Shown piece after piece: positions 14,907-23,432 of a DNA stretch of 63,423 nucleotides (its first letter is position 1; each line of letters begins with the position of its first letter). This DNA is from Clostridia bacterium. Lineage in GTDB: Bacteria; Bacillota; Clostridia; Christensenellales; Aristaeellaceae. The translations under genes were made by a program, and so were the position numbers. The notes beneath the pieces were generated by a model. It saw nothing but the letters and a program-made list of their open reading frames with translations. It searched no databases and was not told the origin of the DNA. The stretch covers positions 1 to 63,423 of the forward strand of contig JAGBBA010000027.1 of NCBI GenBank assembly GCA_017938695.1. Reading direction: 5' to 3'.

Positions 14907-15962
14907 TTACTTCTTCTTTTTGCGGATGACCTTCCCCAGAATGATCACCACGGCCACGATCACGATGAAAGGCAGGGCGGCGGCGATGAACACGGTCATG
15001 TCGGCCATGAACTCCACGAAGGACTCCCAGCCGGTGGAAAGGGCGTCGGCGATGCGCTCGCCCAGGGACTTCTCGGGGTCGGTGATGCTGTCGGCGGGCT
15101 TTTCTTCCTGGAGGGAGATGTCCACCGTGGCGTAGTCCACCTGGCGGTCGGTGCTGTTCAGGCTGGCCTGCAGGCGGTCGATCTGGTACTGGGTGTCGGC
15201 AATCTGGCTTTCCAGGGCCAGCAGGTCGCTCAGGTCGGCGGCGTCGGTCACCAGGGCCTGAAGGCGATCCATCAGGGCCTGCTGGGTGGCCAGGCGGGCC
15301 TTGGTGTCGTAGTAGGACTCAGTCACGTCGTCGGCGGATTCCGACCGACGGGTCACGCGGCCGGTATTGCCAGCATCGGCCAGGAAGGCATCCAGCTGGT
15401 CGGAGGGGATGCGCATGGTCAGGTTGGCGGTGCGGCGGTAGGAGCTGTCGTTCTCGGAAGAGAAGGCGATCCAGCCGCCCAGGCTTTCGCACTTGGCGCG
15501 CAGGGCAGCCAGGCTTTCCTCAAAGGTCTGGGTGGTGATGGTCAGGCTGGCGTTGCGGATGATCTTCTTCTCTTCGCCCATTTCCTGGGCGGCAGGGGCG
15601 TCTGCACCGCTGGCCTTGGCGAGCATCACGGTGTTCTCAGCCGCATCGTAGGAGGTGCTGCGCATGCTGTAACCGCTGGTGCTGCCGTAGTCGTATTCGT
15701 AGTCGTAGCTGCTTTCGTAGGTTGTGTCGCTGAACTTAGGGGACAGGTCGTCCCGGGTCAGGATCGTACCGCCGATGATGAACACCGCGGCGGCAGCTAC
15801 GGAGAGGATCCGGGTCCAGGTGGTTTTCTTGCTGGGCTTTTGCATAGTTTCTTCCTCCACTTGCTTCATCCAGCCTGCGTGAAAGTCCTCCGGCATGGGG
15901 GGGACATCGTCCTGCAGGCTCTTGAGCTCTTTCTCCAGGAGGTCCATGGGTTCCTGATGCAT
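14907..15962 (-). CDS. DUF4349 membrane protein, probable anti-sigma factor
   Basis: 351 aa. A short cytoplasmic N terminus (LLEKELKSLQDDVPPMPEDFHAGW, similar in style to that of the DUF4179 protein) is followed by a membrane helix at about 48-66, a Ser/Tyr-rich linker, then the DUF4349 body from IIRNASLTITTQTFEESL, with a coiled coil (LESQIADTQYQIDRLQASL). A second membrane helix (VFIAAALPFIVIVAVVIILG) and a lysine-rich tail end it. The start overlaps the sigma stop codon (TAATG) and GGAGGAG is 7 bp ahead. Both features point to control of that sigma factor in the membrane. Confidence 0.82.
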   Translation of the reverse strand: MHQEPMDLLEKELKSLQDDVPPMPEDFHAGWMKQVEEETMQKPSKKTTWTRILSVAAAAVFIIGGTILTRDDLSPKFSDTTYESSYDYEYDYGSTSGYSMRSTSYDAAENTVMLAKASGADAPAAQEMGEEKKIIRNASLTITTQTFEESLAALRAKCESLGGWIAFSSENDSSYRRTANLTMRIPSDQLDAFLADAGNTGRVTRRSESADDVTESYYDTKARLATQQALMDRLQALVTDAADLSDLLALESQIADTQYQIDRLQASLNSTDRQVDYATVDISLQEEKPADSITDPEKSLGERIADALSTGWESFVEFMADMTVFIAAALPFIVIVAVVIILGKVIRKKKK

Positions 15963-16552
15963 TATTGGCTCCTCCTTTCACTGTGTTGGACGAAGGAAAC
16001 GGCGGATTGTTCCCGTCTGGCCAGCAATTCTGATATTTTTTGCCGGGCGCGGTTGATGCGGCTCTTCACCGTGCCAGCCGCCACGCCGGTGATCTGGGCG
16101 ATCTCCTCGTACTTGCGGCCTTCCACGGCACTGAGGATCAGCGCGGTACGCATGTCCTCGGGCAATTGATCCAGGGCGGCGCGGAGCTGGGCTTTGTCGT
16201 CCTGGCGGAGGGCGGTTTCCTCGGGGGTGGGGGAGGGATCGACAGGGTCAAAGCCGGATGCTGCCATCTCATCGGTGGAAGAGGCGGCGTAACGCTTCTG
16301 CCGCCGGAGGAAATCCAGGCAGCAGGACACGGCAATGCGGTACAGCCAGGTTTCCAGGGCGCAGTCCTGCCGGTACTGGGGCAGGGAACGCCAGGCCTTC
16401 ACCATGGCCTCCTGGGCGCAGTCCTTGGCGTCCTCGGTGTTGTGTGTATAGTGCCAGCACACGCGCCACACCAGCTGCTCGTGTGGTGTGACAAGCTGCT
16501 CAAAGGCGGCGGTGTCGCCGTTTCTGGCACGGCGAAGGATGAGTTCATCCAT
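15962..16552 (-). CDS. ECF RNA polymerase sigma factor
   Basis: 196 aa from ATG 16552, 7 bp after GAGG; the ATG at 16558 is too close. Region 2: FEQLVTPHEQLVWRVCWHYTHN with DCAQEAMVKAWRSL; region 4: LPEDMRTALILSAVEGRKYEEIAQITGV with AAGTVKSRINRARQKI. The two are joined by an acidic linker (DPSPTPEETALRQDD). It is the second of three ECF sigma factors in the window and is paired with the DUF4349 protein. Homology to SigW/RpoE-type factors suggests an envelope or stress regulon. Confidence 0.9.
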   Translation of the reverse strand: MDELILRRARNGDTAAFEQLVTPHEQLVWRVCWHYTHNTEDAKDCAQEAMVKAWRSLPQYRQDCALETWLYRIAVSCCLDFLRRQKRYAASSTDEMAASGFDPVDPSPTPEETALRQDDKAQLRAALDQLPEDMRTALILSAVEGRKYEEIAQITGVAAGTVKSRINRARQKISELLARREQSAVSFVQHSERRSQ

Positions 16553-16647
16553 GGGCATACCTCGCTTTCAGGGTTCACCTGACCATTAGACGAATGGGCG
16601 GAGCATTTTGTTCCGTATCAATTCCATTATGATGGTAATTTTCCACC

Positions 16648-16676
16648 TTGTCAACCGCAGAAGATTATGATAGGAT
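16648..16676 (+). promoter_or_regulatory. Possible promoter of the MFS gene
   Basis: TTGTCA (16648-16653) and TAGGAT (16671-16676) are 17 bp apart in the divergent space between the sigma and transporter genes. Confidence 0.45.
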
Positions 16677-16713
16677 AACCCCGGCTTCCATTACACGAAT
16701 GAGGTGCATGCCA

Positions 16714-17865
16714 ATGGTACTTCTTGCAATTATCTACATGGCGTTTATTTCCCTGGGCCTGCCGGACAGCCTGCTGGGCGCGGCCTGGCCCACCATGCGC
16801 GTGGATCTGAACGCGCCCATCTCCATGGCGGGGGCGGTGGCCATGGTGTGCTCTGCCGGGACCATCGTTTCCAGCCTGATGAGCACGCGCATGATCAACC
16901 GCTTCGGCACGGGCAAGGTGACCATGCTTTCCACTGCCCTGACGGCACTGGCCCTGGTGGGCTATGCGCTGGCACCGGCACCCTGGCTGCTGTTTGTGGT
17001 GGCGATCCCCCTGGGCCTGGGTGCAGGCAGCGTGGACAGCGCGCTGAACAACTATGTTTCCCTGCACTATGAGGCCAAGCACATGTCCTGGCTGCACTGC
17101 TTCTGGGGCGTAGGCTGTTCCATCGGCCCGGCGATCCTGGCGGCCTGCATTGCCAATGGCCTGGGCTGGCGCACGGGCTACGGCGTGGTGATCGGCATCC
17201 AGGCTGCGCTGGTGCTGGTGATGGCCCTGACCCAGTCCCTGTGGAAGAGCGAGGCTGCATCGCCCATCGCCCACGAGGCCGTGGAGCAGGAGTTTCTCAC
17301 CAACACCCAGGCACTGAAGCTGCCGGGCATGAAGGCGGTGCTGATCACCTTCTTCTGCTACTGCGCGGCAGAGTCCTCCATGATCCTGTGGACCTCCAGC
17401 TATGCAGAATACCTGGGTGCCAGCAAGGAGCAGGCCAGCATTGCCTCCAGCCTGTTCTTCATTGGCATCACGGTGGGCCGCGGCTTGAACGGCTTCCTGG
17501 CCATCAAGTTCACCAGCAAGCAGCTGATCCGCGCTGGCATCGCGCTGATGCTGGTTGGTATCGGCGTGCTGTTCCTGCCCCTGAGCTATGCCGGATGCCT
17601 GGCCGGGGCGATGATCATTGGTCTGGGCTGTGCGCCGGTGTACCCCTGCACCATCCATGAAACGCCCCGGCGGTTTGGTGCATCCGCCAGCCAGGCGGCC
17701 ACCGGCTTGCAGATGGCCTGTGCCTACACCGGCTCCACGCTGATGCCGCCTTTGATGGGCGCGCTCTCCAACCTGACGGGTCTGGGCATCATGCCCCTGT
17801 GGCTACTGGGCCTGACCGGCGTGATGCTGGTGTGCAACGAAGCGGTGAATAAGCGGGCAGCGTAA
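16714..17865 (+). CDS. MFS transporter
   Basis: 383 aa from the ATG at 16714, 7 bp after GAGGTG. About 12 membrane segments are seen. The first helix carries LGLPDSLLGAAWP, and the loop 2-3 region SSLMSTRMINRFGTGKV matches the conserved MFS loop (G/S-x-x-x-D/R-R-x-G-R/K-R). A WGVGCSIGP segment lies in the middle and CAPVYPC near the C terminus. The closest group I can name is the sugar/FucP-like or YfkF-like uniporters and symporters; the substrate cannot be deduced. It stands alone, divergent from the sigma operon. Confidence 0.8.
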   Translation: MVLLAIIYMAFISLGLPDSLLGAAWPTMRVDLNAPISMAGAVAMVCSAGTIVSSLMSTRMINRFGTGKVTMLSTALTALALVGYALAPAPWLLFVVAIPLGLGAGSVDSALNNYVSLHYEAKHMSWLHCFWGVGCSIGPAILAACIANGLGWRTGYGVVIGIQAALVLVMALTQSLWKSEAASPIAHEAVEQEFLTNTQALKLPGMKAVLITFFCYCAAESSMILWTSSYAEYLGASKEQASIASSLFFIGITVGRGLNGFLAIKFTSKQLIRAGIALMLVGIGVLFLPLSYAGCLAGAMIIGLGCAPVYPCTIHETPRRFGASASQAATGLQMACAYTGSTLMPPLMGALSNLTGLGIMPLWLLGLTGVMLVCNEAVNKRAA

Positions 17866-17897
17866 AGTGAATTTTATGTGAGATTAGAAAAATTTAC

Positions 17898-17926
17898 TTG
17901 CTATTTTTTGAAAACAGGACTATAAT
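17898..17926 (+). promoter_or_regulatory. Promoter of the structured RNA
   Basis: TTGCTA (17898-17903) and a perfect TATAAT (17921-17926) are 17 bp apart; transcription should begin near 17932. Confidence 0.75.
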
Positions 17927-17931
17927 GAGCG

Positions 17932-18160
17932 CGGTTGAATTCCTTCGGGTCTGTGGTTGCAAGCCGATGCCAGTCGCAGGCAAAACGGTCCACGTAAGGC
18001 ACCCAAAGCGGTGCTGAGCATGGTGCGGTTTAGAAGTAAGTCCGCCCGGAGCAACGACTCCGAGAGAAGTGCGTGAGGGCGCAAATGCGTTGAGCTACCT
18101 TCCAGGCGGCGAGTGTGGGGTCAAAAACCAGGTCAGCCGGAGAATTCGCCTATTCTTAAC
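17932..18160 (+). ncRNA. Structured non-coding RNA or leader, candidate raiA-type RNA
   Basis: About 230 bases without an open frame, between a good promoter and a zinc-ribbon gene. The ends pair (GGTTGAATTCC region near 17933 with GGAGAATTCGCC near 18140-18152), closing a multi-branched fold. Inside are clear hairpins: GCACC/GGTGC around CAAAGC near 18000-18015, GCGG/CCGC around 18025-18045, and CGGAG/CTCCG around CAACGA near 18046-18062. The size, closed terminal stem and many short stems recall the raiA RNA motif of Bacillota, which is about 200 nt; I cannot confirm this without an Rfam search (RF03072). 6S, tmRNA and RNase P do not fit by size or signature. Confidence 0.55.
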
Positions 18161-18181
18161 AATTCAGGGGGTTACCTAACC

Positions 18182-18463
18182 ATGTACGAAGACAAGACGC
18201 TGGTATGCAAAGACTGTGGTGCTGAGTTCGTTTTCACCGCCGGTGAGCAGGAATTCTACGCCGAAAAGGGATTCCAGAACGAGCCCACCCGCTGCCGTGC
18301 CTGCCGTCAGGCCCGCAAGGCCAGCCGCCCCGCTGCTGGCGCTCCCCGTGAGATGCACGACGCTGTGTGCGCCGAGTGCGGGAAGCCCACCCAGGTTCCT
18401 TTCCTTCCCCGTGAAGACCGTCCTGTGTATTGCAGCGAGTGCTTTGCGGCGCGTCGTGGTTGA
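18182..18463 (+). CDS. Zinc-ribbon domain protein (first copy)
   Basis: 93 aa. Two Cys4 modules are seen: YEDKTLVCKDCGAEFVF with RCRACRQAR, and then AVCAECGKPTQVPF with VYCSECF. The first is the zf-trcl-type probable zinc ribbon, preceded by the ExxFYAEKGFQNEP segment. Function unknown; small proteins of this type are very common in Clostridia. The second copy at 48482-48772 is close in sequence. The start codon follows a GGGGGTTACCTAACC stretch in which the ribosome binding site is part of a small palindrome. It is behind the structured RNA. Confidence 0.8.
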   Translation: MYEDKTLVCKDCGAEFVFTAGEQEFYAEKGFQNEPTRCRACRQARKASRPAAGAPREMHDAVCAECGKPTQVPFLPREDRPVYCSECFAARRG

Positions 18464-18480
18464 TACGCTGCGCTTTCAAA

Positions 18481-18506
18481 AAAGTGGCCTTTGGGCCACT
18501 TTTTTG
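18481..18506 (+). terminator. Terminator of the zinc-ribbon gene
   Basis: AAAGTGGCC pairs with GGCCACTTT, followed by TTTTGAG. Confidence 0.9.
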
Positions 18507-18510
18507 AGTT

Positions 18511-18657
18511 TTGGCACTACGTCGCTGTGGGCTAAAGCCCACGGTCGCTCCTTCGCGTAAGGTATGTTTCCAGCAGAGCTGGAAACGCCCCGCCCCGGCG
18601 GCAAAGCCACCGGAGACGATGAGGATCAGAGGGCCTGCGGGCCCTCCGATACCTCCC
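18511..18657. repeat. Mosaic palindromic repeat, class B
   Basis: The unit contains TCCTTCGCGTAAGG-ATGTTT, a variable hairpin, AAACGCCCCGCCC, a GGCAAAGCC hairpin, and AGAGGGCCTGCGGGCCCTCCGA-ACCTCC. The same order recurs at 52066-52336, where a second module is inserted. No coding sense is seen. Confidence 0.8.
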
Positions 18658-18741
18658 GGGGTGGTGCATGGTGCAACATATTTCATGATATGTTCGCTTG
18701 CACGGATGCGGCAGTTTCAATAAAATGATGGGGGAGGTGCA

Positions 18742-19767
18742 ATGATGGATATACAGGAGATCATGCGGCTGCGGCTGGCACGGCAGCACTTATTGACGCC
18801 GGTGGATGCCATCACGGCGGCCAGCGATTTATGCGGCATACAAGCACAGTTTCTGGGGGCGGCACTGCATGCGCTGCGCATCCGCACAACGGATGCCTCG
18901 GTGGACGGCCTGATGAAAACCTGGACGCTGCGTGGCACGGTGCACCTGATCCCGGAAAGGGACTTGCCGCTGTACATTCGCAGGCAGGGCACGCCGGAGG
19001 ATGTGTGCGACAGCGGCTGGTACCAGTGGCTGAAAAGCCGGGGGCATGCGTTGCCGCCGGAGAGAGAAACCTTCTTTGCCCGGCTGGTGACGGATGAGAT
19101 CATTCGGGGCAATGACACCCGTGAAGGCCTGCGCCAAGCCTGCCGCGCTGCCGGTATGACGGCGCAGGAGGAACCCGTGCTGTTCAGCGGCTGGGGCGGC
19201 GTGATCGGCGAACTGGCGCAGCTGGGCGTGATCTGCCACAAGGTGCAGAGCGAGAAAGCCTACCGCCTGTGCCCTGCCTTTAACCCCATGCCAGCAGAAG
19301 AAGCCCAGCTGGAGCTGGCCCGTCGCTACTTTACCCACTACGGCCCGGCAACCCTCCGGGACGCGGCGTATTTCTTCCGCGTGCCGCAAAAGGACGTGAA
19401 GGCCTGGCTGAATAAACTCCCTGTGGAAAGCCTGACGTGCGAAAACCGCGAATACTTCCACATCCCCACACAAACGCCGGATGCGGACATCCCGGACTGC
19501 CTCTTCCTGGCCGGGTTCGACCAGCTGATGCTGGGCTACCGCAAGGAGGACAACCCCTTCCTCCCGTCGGAAAACCTGCGCGGCATCTTCAACCTGACAG
19601 GCATTGTGCTGCCTCCGGTGCTGCTCCATGGCCGCGTCGTCGGCAAATGGAAGCAGGAAAAGGATCACGCCAAAATCACCCTGTTTGAAAAAGTGCTAAA
19701 AAAAGATCAGAAACTAATCGAACGCGCCGGAAAAACACTGTGGCCAAACGGCGTCACCATAGAATAA
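18742..19767 (+). CDS. AlkZ-like winged-helix DNA glycosylase (HTH_42)
   Basis: 341 aa. The N-terminal part has LRLARQHLL, then CGIQAQFLGAALHALRIRT. The QxQ motif at about 34-36 is the catalytic signature of the AlkZ/AlkX family of glycosylases that unhook interstrand crosslinks and remove bulky lesions. TLRGTVHLIPERDL and the C-terminal GRVVGKWK segment also belong to HTH_42 proteins. The family is established; the particular lesion here is unknown. GGGGGAGG precedes the ATG. Monocistronic, flanked by repeat blocks. Confidence 0.8.
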   Translation: MMDIQEIMRLRLARQHLLTPVDAITAASDLCGIQAQFLGAALHALRIRTTDASVDGLMKTWTLRGTVHLIPERDLPLYIRRQGTPEDVCDSGWYQWLKSRGHALPPERETFFARLVTDEIIRGNDTREGLRQACRAAGMTAQEEPVLFSGWGGVIGELAQLGVICHKVQSEKAYRLCPAFNPMPAEEAQLELARRYFTHYGPATLRDAAYFFRVPQKDVKAWLNKLPVESLTCENREYFHIPTQTPDADIPDCLFLAGFDQLMLGYRKEDNPFLPSENLRGIFNLTGIVLPPVLLHGRVVGKWKQEKDHAKITLFEKVLKKDQKLIERAGKTLWPNGVTIE

Positions 19768-19770
19768 ACA

Positions 19771-19905
19771 GCAGCATCTCCCACGTCGCGGTGCGCCCTC
19801 CGCGCACCGTGACCCCATCTTATATGGCGTACGCATGCCATCCCCGAACGGGATTCTTAAGGGACGAAGTCCCTTAAGCGGAGTCCAGAGGCGGCGCCTC
19901 TGGCG
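19771..19905. repeat. Mosaic palindromic repeat, class A
   Basis: It begins with CGTCGCGGTGCGCCCTCC and GCGCACCGTGACCCCAT, then a TTAAGGGACGAAGTCCCTTAA hairpin and GAGTCCAGAGGC with GGCGCCTCTGG. The same modules recur at seven other intergenic sites in the window. Confidence 0.8.
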
Positions 19906-19963
19906 TATATTCGTGCCTCAAGCAGCATAGGTTGTCTCAACCAAGATGCGAGGAGGCATAGCG

Positions 19964-21001
19964 GTGAAGCTGAAATTGAAGCGGGCAGACCTGGAACGGA
20001 TATTGATCGTGTGTGCGGCGGCGCTGGTAGTGGCACTGGCACTGAGGGGCGGCGGAGAAACGCAGGTGGAGATGATCTACGAAGAAACGCCGCTGACGGT
20101 GACGGAAACGGCGGCGGATGCATCCAGTCAGGTGGAAATGCAGTCCACGGTGTGCTGGTATGAGGACGGCGACGGCTACCTGGTGCCGGTGACCCGGCAG
20201 GTGCCCAAGCAGGACGGCGTGGCCAAGGCGACGCTGGCCCTGATGGTCAAATCCAGCCAGAATGACCTGGCGGCGGCGCGCATGGGGCTGACCAATGTGA
20301 TCCCCGAGGGCGTGACCTTCGATTTGGATATTGCAGGCGGCCAGGCGCGGCTGGACATGAGCAAGGAAGCCCTGAACTGCGCCAGCGCGGAGGAAGAGCT
20401 GCTGATGGTGCACGGCGCGGCGGCAGCCCTGTGTGGCTTTGATACGGTGGAGGAAGTAAGCTTTCTGTTCGACGGGCAAAAGCGCAGCAAGCTGACCCAC
20501 GGCACGGACGTGAGCGGCGTGTTCACCGCTGACACCGTGAACCTGGAAAGCGTGAGCACCATGGCCTCGGGCTATGCGGATCAAGTGCAGCTGTACTTCC
20601 CCTCGGCCAGTGGACGGCTGCTGGTGCCGGTGAGCCGCACGGTGTTCTCGCCTGCGGATATCTCCACCGCCATCTTGGAGCTGGCCAAGGGCCCGAAGAC
20701 CGACAGCGGCCTGGAGAATCCGTTGCCCAAGGACTGCGGTATTAAGTCCGTGACGGTGAAAAACGGCACGGCGACCATCGACTTCAGCCAGGAATTTCTG
20801 AACGTGACCCAGCAGGACGACGGCGGCCAGATGGCCGTGCGGGCGGTGCTGTTTACGGCCAGCCAGTTCCCCGGGGTGAAGAAAGTGGAGATCCTGGTGG
20901 ACGGCCAGCCTTACAAGCCGGAAGCAGCAGCTCAGACCACCTTCCTGAACGCAGCGGAGGAGGTCATGAGCCAATACCCCGGCGTGGTGGAGATCGACTA
21001 A
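19964..21001 (+). CDS. GerMN-domain membrane-anchored protein
   Basis: 345 aa from GTG 19964, 7 bp after AGGAGG. A membrane helix at about 11-25 (ILIVCAAALVVALAL) is followed by two similar GerMN domains: about 50-180 (VCWYEDGDGYLVPVTRQV, with ATLALMVKS) and about 200-335 (QLYFPSASGRLLVPVSRTV, with TAILELAKG and VKNGTATIDFSQEFLN). GerMN proteins are surface lipoproteins or membrane proteins linked to sporulation and cell wall in Bacillota. The next gene, recO, starts 58 bp downstream and may be co-transcribed. Confidence 0.78.
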   Translation: MKLKLKRADLERILIVCAAALVVALALRGGGETQVEMIYEETPLTVTETAADASSQVEMQSTVCWYEDGDGYLVPVTRQVPKQDGVAKATLALMVKSSQNDLAAARMGLTNVIPEGVTFDLDIAGGQARLDMSKEALNCASAEEELLMVHGAAAALCGFDTVEEVSFLFDGQKRSKLTHGTDVSGVFTADTVNLESVSTMASGYADQVQLYFPSASGRLLVPVSRTVFSPADISTAILELAKGPKTDSGLENPLPKDCGIKSVTVKNGTATIDFSQEFLNVTQQDDGGQMAVRAVLFTASQFPGVKKVEILVDGQPYKPEAAAQTTFLNAAEEVMSQYPGVVEID

Positions 21002-21059
21002 GCAGGAAACGGCGCGGCTGACCGCGAATGAAATACCAAGGATGAAGGGAGGTGCGCCC

Positions 21060-21788
21060 ATGCGGCAAACGGAACACACGGCCATCGTGCTGCGGTATGC
21101 CAACTACCGGGACAACGACCGCATGCTGACTTTGCTCAGCCCTACCCGGGGGCGCATCGAGGCCCTGGCCCGGGGCTGCAGGCGGCCGAAATCGCCGCTG
21201 CTGAATGCCAGCGAGCTGTTTGCCCTGGGGGACTATGAGTGCTACGAGCGCGGCGGACGGATGACCGTGACCTCCGCCACGCTGATCGAAACGTTTTATC
21301 CGCTGCGCGCCGATTTTGACCGGCTGGCCTGCGGAACCTATTTATTGAACCTGGCAGAGGCGGCGGCCCAGCCGGGCGAGCCGGATCAGGAGCTGTTCAT
21401 GCTGCTTTTGCACACGCTGAGCAGGCTGACCTTCTCCGACCAGGAATGGAAGCCGCTGCTGGCGGGGTTCCTTTTGCACTATGCGGCGTGCCAGGGCACC
21501 AAGCCGCGCCTGAACCACTGCGTGCAGTGCACCCGGCGGCTGACGGAAACCGAGCAGGTCTATTTTGACCAGGCGGAGGGCGGATTGTGCTGCCACGACT
21601 GCCACACCCAGGGGCAAACAGCGGTATCCGTGGCCCAGGCAAAGTGGATGCGCAAGGCCCTGGAAACAGGCTCTGCCGCCTGGGTGAACGAGCCGGACTG
21701 CTACGCGCCCTTCACGCTTTTGCGCGGCTTTGTGGAAAGCCGGGTGGATAAGCCCATCCGGGCGGCCAGCATGCTGCCGAAGGACTAA
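21060..21788 (+). CDS. recO: DNA repair protein RecO
   Basis: 242 aa, the usual length. The N-terminal OB fold reads TEHTAIVLRYANYRDNDRML, then LLSPTRGRIEALARGCRRPKS, typical of RecO. A zinc site is formed by CVQC and CCHDC in the C-terminal half. RecO loads RecA onto SSB-coated single strands with RecR. The ATG at 21060 lies about 8 bp after GGGAGG; the ATG at 21042 precedes that site. It is downstream of the GerMN gene. Confidence 0.93.
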   Translation: MRQTEHTAIVLRYANYRDNDRMLTLLSPTRGRIEALARGCRRPKSPLLNASELFALGDYECYERGGRMTVTSATLIETFYPLRADFDRLACGTYLLNLAEAAAQPGEPDQELFMLLLHTLSRLTFSDQEWKPLLAGFLLHYAACQGTKPRLNHCVQCTRRLTETEQVYFDQAEGGLCCHDCHTQGQTAVSVAQAKWMRKALETGSAAWVNEPDCYAPFTLLRGFVESRVDKPIRAASMLPKD

Positions 21789-21789
21789 C

Positions 21790-21833
21790 AAAAAAGCGAA
21801 GCTCCCTTAAGTGCGGGAGCTTCGCTTTTTGCA
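21790..21833. terminator. Bidirectional terminator
   Basis: AGCGAAGCTCCC pairs with GGGAGCTTCGCT, with A and T runs on both sides. It serves recO and the converging ABC operon. Confidence 0.9.
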
Positions 21834-21838
21834 TGCCG

Positions 21839-22627
21839 TTATGTTCCTGTGGAGCGGTAGTGCTTCACGCCGATGTACCACACGCGGGTCATCAGCAGGA
21901 AGAACACCGGCCCGGTCAGCGGTGCCAGCCACACCAGGGCCATGGGTACGTCAAACAGGGGCTTGCCCAGCACATGGCTGATGGGCAGGTGCATGCTCAG
22001 GGCAAAGGGGGCCACCCAGGTGAACAGGATGCGCAGGGGTCGGGGGTAGATGTCCACCGGGTACTCGCAGGTGGTGCGCCCGCCGTAGGTGAGGACGTTC
22101 ACCATCTCGATGGAGCGCACGGAGAAGAAGCTCACCGTGGCTTCAATGAGGAACAGGCCCAGGATCAGGAAGAATCCGCCCAGGGCAGCGATCAGCGTCA
22201 GGCCCAGCTTTTCCAGCGTCCACACGATGTTCAGCCGGGCGCAGGCCATGGCGATGGCCCCTGCGCCCACGATCATGCCGCCCAGGCGGCGAGGGTCCAG
22301 CCTGTGGCCGACGACCTGCTGCATCAGCGGCCGGGGCCGGAGCAGGATGGTGTCGAAATCGCCGCTGCCCACATAGTAAGCAAAGGTGGAGATGCCGCGC
22401 CCCAGGCACTCGCACAGGGCGAAGGTGAGCTGCATCGTGCCCCAGAAGAACATGATCTCCTCGGCCCGCCACTGACCGGCGGAGGAGAAACGGGTCATCA
22501 GCACCACCACGGCCAGGAACTCGCCGCCCACCATGATGAACTGGGCGATGTTCTGCATCAGGAAGGAGGCGCGGTACTGGGCGATGCTTTTCAGGTTCAT
22601 GCGCATGGCATGGTAAAGGTAGCGCAT
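21839..22627 (-). CDS. ABC-2 family transporter permease (DUF990-type), second permease
   Basis: 262 aa with about six membrane helices. The N terminus MRYLYHAMRMNLKSIAQYRASFLMQNI and the LLRPRPLMQQVV segment are characteristic of the ABC2_membrane_6 (DUF990) family. It is the last gene of a three-gene operon of ATPase plus two permeases; start and upstream stop are only a few bases apart. The heterodimeric arrangement resembles the viologen/multidrug-type exporters of Gram-positive bacteria; the substrate is unknown. Confidence 0.83.
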   Translation of the reverse strand: MRYLYHAMRMNLKSIAQYRASFLMQNIAQFIMVGGEFLAVVVLMTRFSSAGQWRAEEIMFFWGTMQLTFALCECLGRGISTFAYYVGSGDFDTILLRPRPLMQQVVGHRLDPRRLGGMIVGAGAIAMACARLNIVWTLEKLGLTLIAALGGFFLILGLFLIEATVSFFSVRSIEMVNVLTYGGRTTCEYPVDIYPRPLRILFTWVAPFALSMHLPISHVLGKPLFDVPMALVWLAPLTGPVFFLLMTRVWYIGVKHYRSTGT

Positions 22628-22631
22628 ATCA

Positions 22632-23432
22632 TCAGCCTCCCTGCACGGTCACGTTGCGCAGCTGCCGGGCCCACATCCAGCGGCCCAGGGCCATCAGCGC
22701 GGCGATCCACATCAGCTGGATCACCAGGTTTATCAGCCAGTCGCCCATGGGCTGGCCCTCCAGATACATGCGGATGGGGGCGTCCAGCACCTGGGCAAAG
22801 GGCTGGTAGCGGATCAGCTGCTGAAAGCTGTCGGGGAAAAGGGTCAGGGGTACCACATTGCCGGAGAAGGTCATGAGCAGCAGGCTGAGCATGGAGCTCA
22901 GGCCGCGGTGATCCAGCGTTTTCATCACGCAGGCGAGGCCGATGGCCTGGATCTGCGATACGCAGAAGATACCCAGCACCAGGCTGATGGTGAACTGCGC
23001 CAGGGCCAGGGGGCTGGCGGGCAGCGACATGCGGATGTCCGCTGGCAGCAGGAACTGCACCAGCAGCATGGGCAGGGCCCGCATCAGGGCTCCCACGGTC
23101 TGGGCAGCCAGGTTGCGGCTGATCCAGTACAGGTGCTGATCCACCGGGCGGCACAGCGTATAGGCCAGGGAGCCGGTCATGATCTGCTGCTGCAACTCGC
23201 CGTCGCTCATGAACAGGGCGCGGAAAAACATCTGCTGCAGCCATACATAGGTGATGGTGGCCTGCAGGCCAGCCGGGTCGCGCCCGGCATACAGCGCGCT
23301 GTACAGGTAGGCGTACACCATGCCGAAAAACATTTGCGTCACCAGGCCGCCCAGGGCTGCTCCGCGGTACTGGGTCTCCAGCAGGGCGCGGACGCGGAAG
23401 GCGGTCAGGTAGGGGCGGAGCTTTTGCATCAT
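22632..23432 (-). CDS. ABC-2 family transporter permease, first permease
   Basis: 266 aa, about six membrane helices; MQKLRPYLTAFRVRALLETQYRG begins it, and the sequence LCRPVDQHLYWISRNLA matches the CRP-type loop of DUF990 permeases. The ATG overlaps the stop of the ATPase gene (CTATGATG), and AGGAG is 8 bp ahead. A start one codon later is equally possible. It pairs with the 262-aa permease in one membrane complex. Confidence 0.83.
   Translation of the reverse strand: MMQKLRPYLTAFRVRALLETQYRGAALGGLVTQMFFGMVYAYLYSALYAGRDPAGLQATITYVWLQQMFFRALFMSDGELQQQIMTGSLAYTLCRPVDQHLYWISRNLAAQTVGALMRALPMLLVQFLLPADIRMSLPASPLALAQFTISLVLGIFCVSQIQAIGLACVMKTLDHRGLSSMLSLLLMTFSGNVVPLTLFPDSFQQLIRYQPFAQVLDAPIRMYLEGQPMGDWLINLVIQLMWIAALMALGRWMWARQLRNVTVQGG

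Noticed and set aside
17932-18160. The structured RNA as 6S, tmRNA or RNase P RNA
   Set aside because: The conserved tmRNA and RNase P sequences are missing, the length does not fit, and the multi-branched fold is unlike the single long 6S hairpin.
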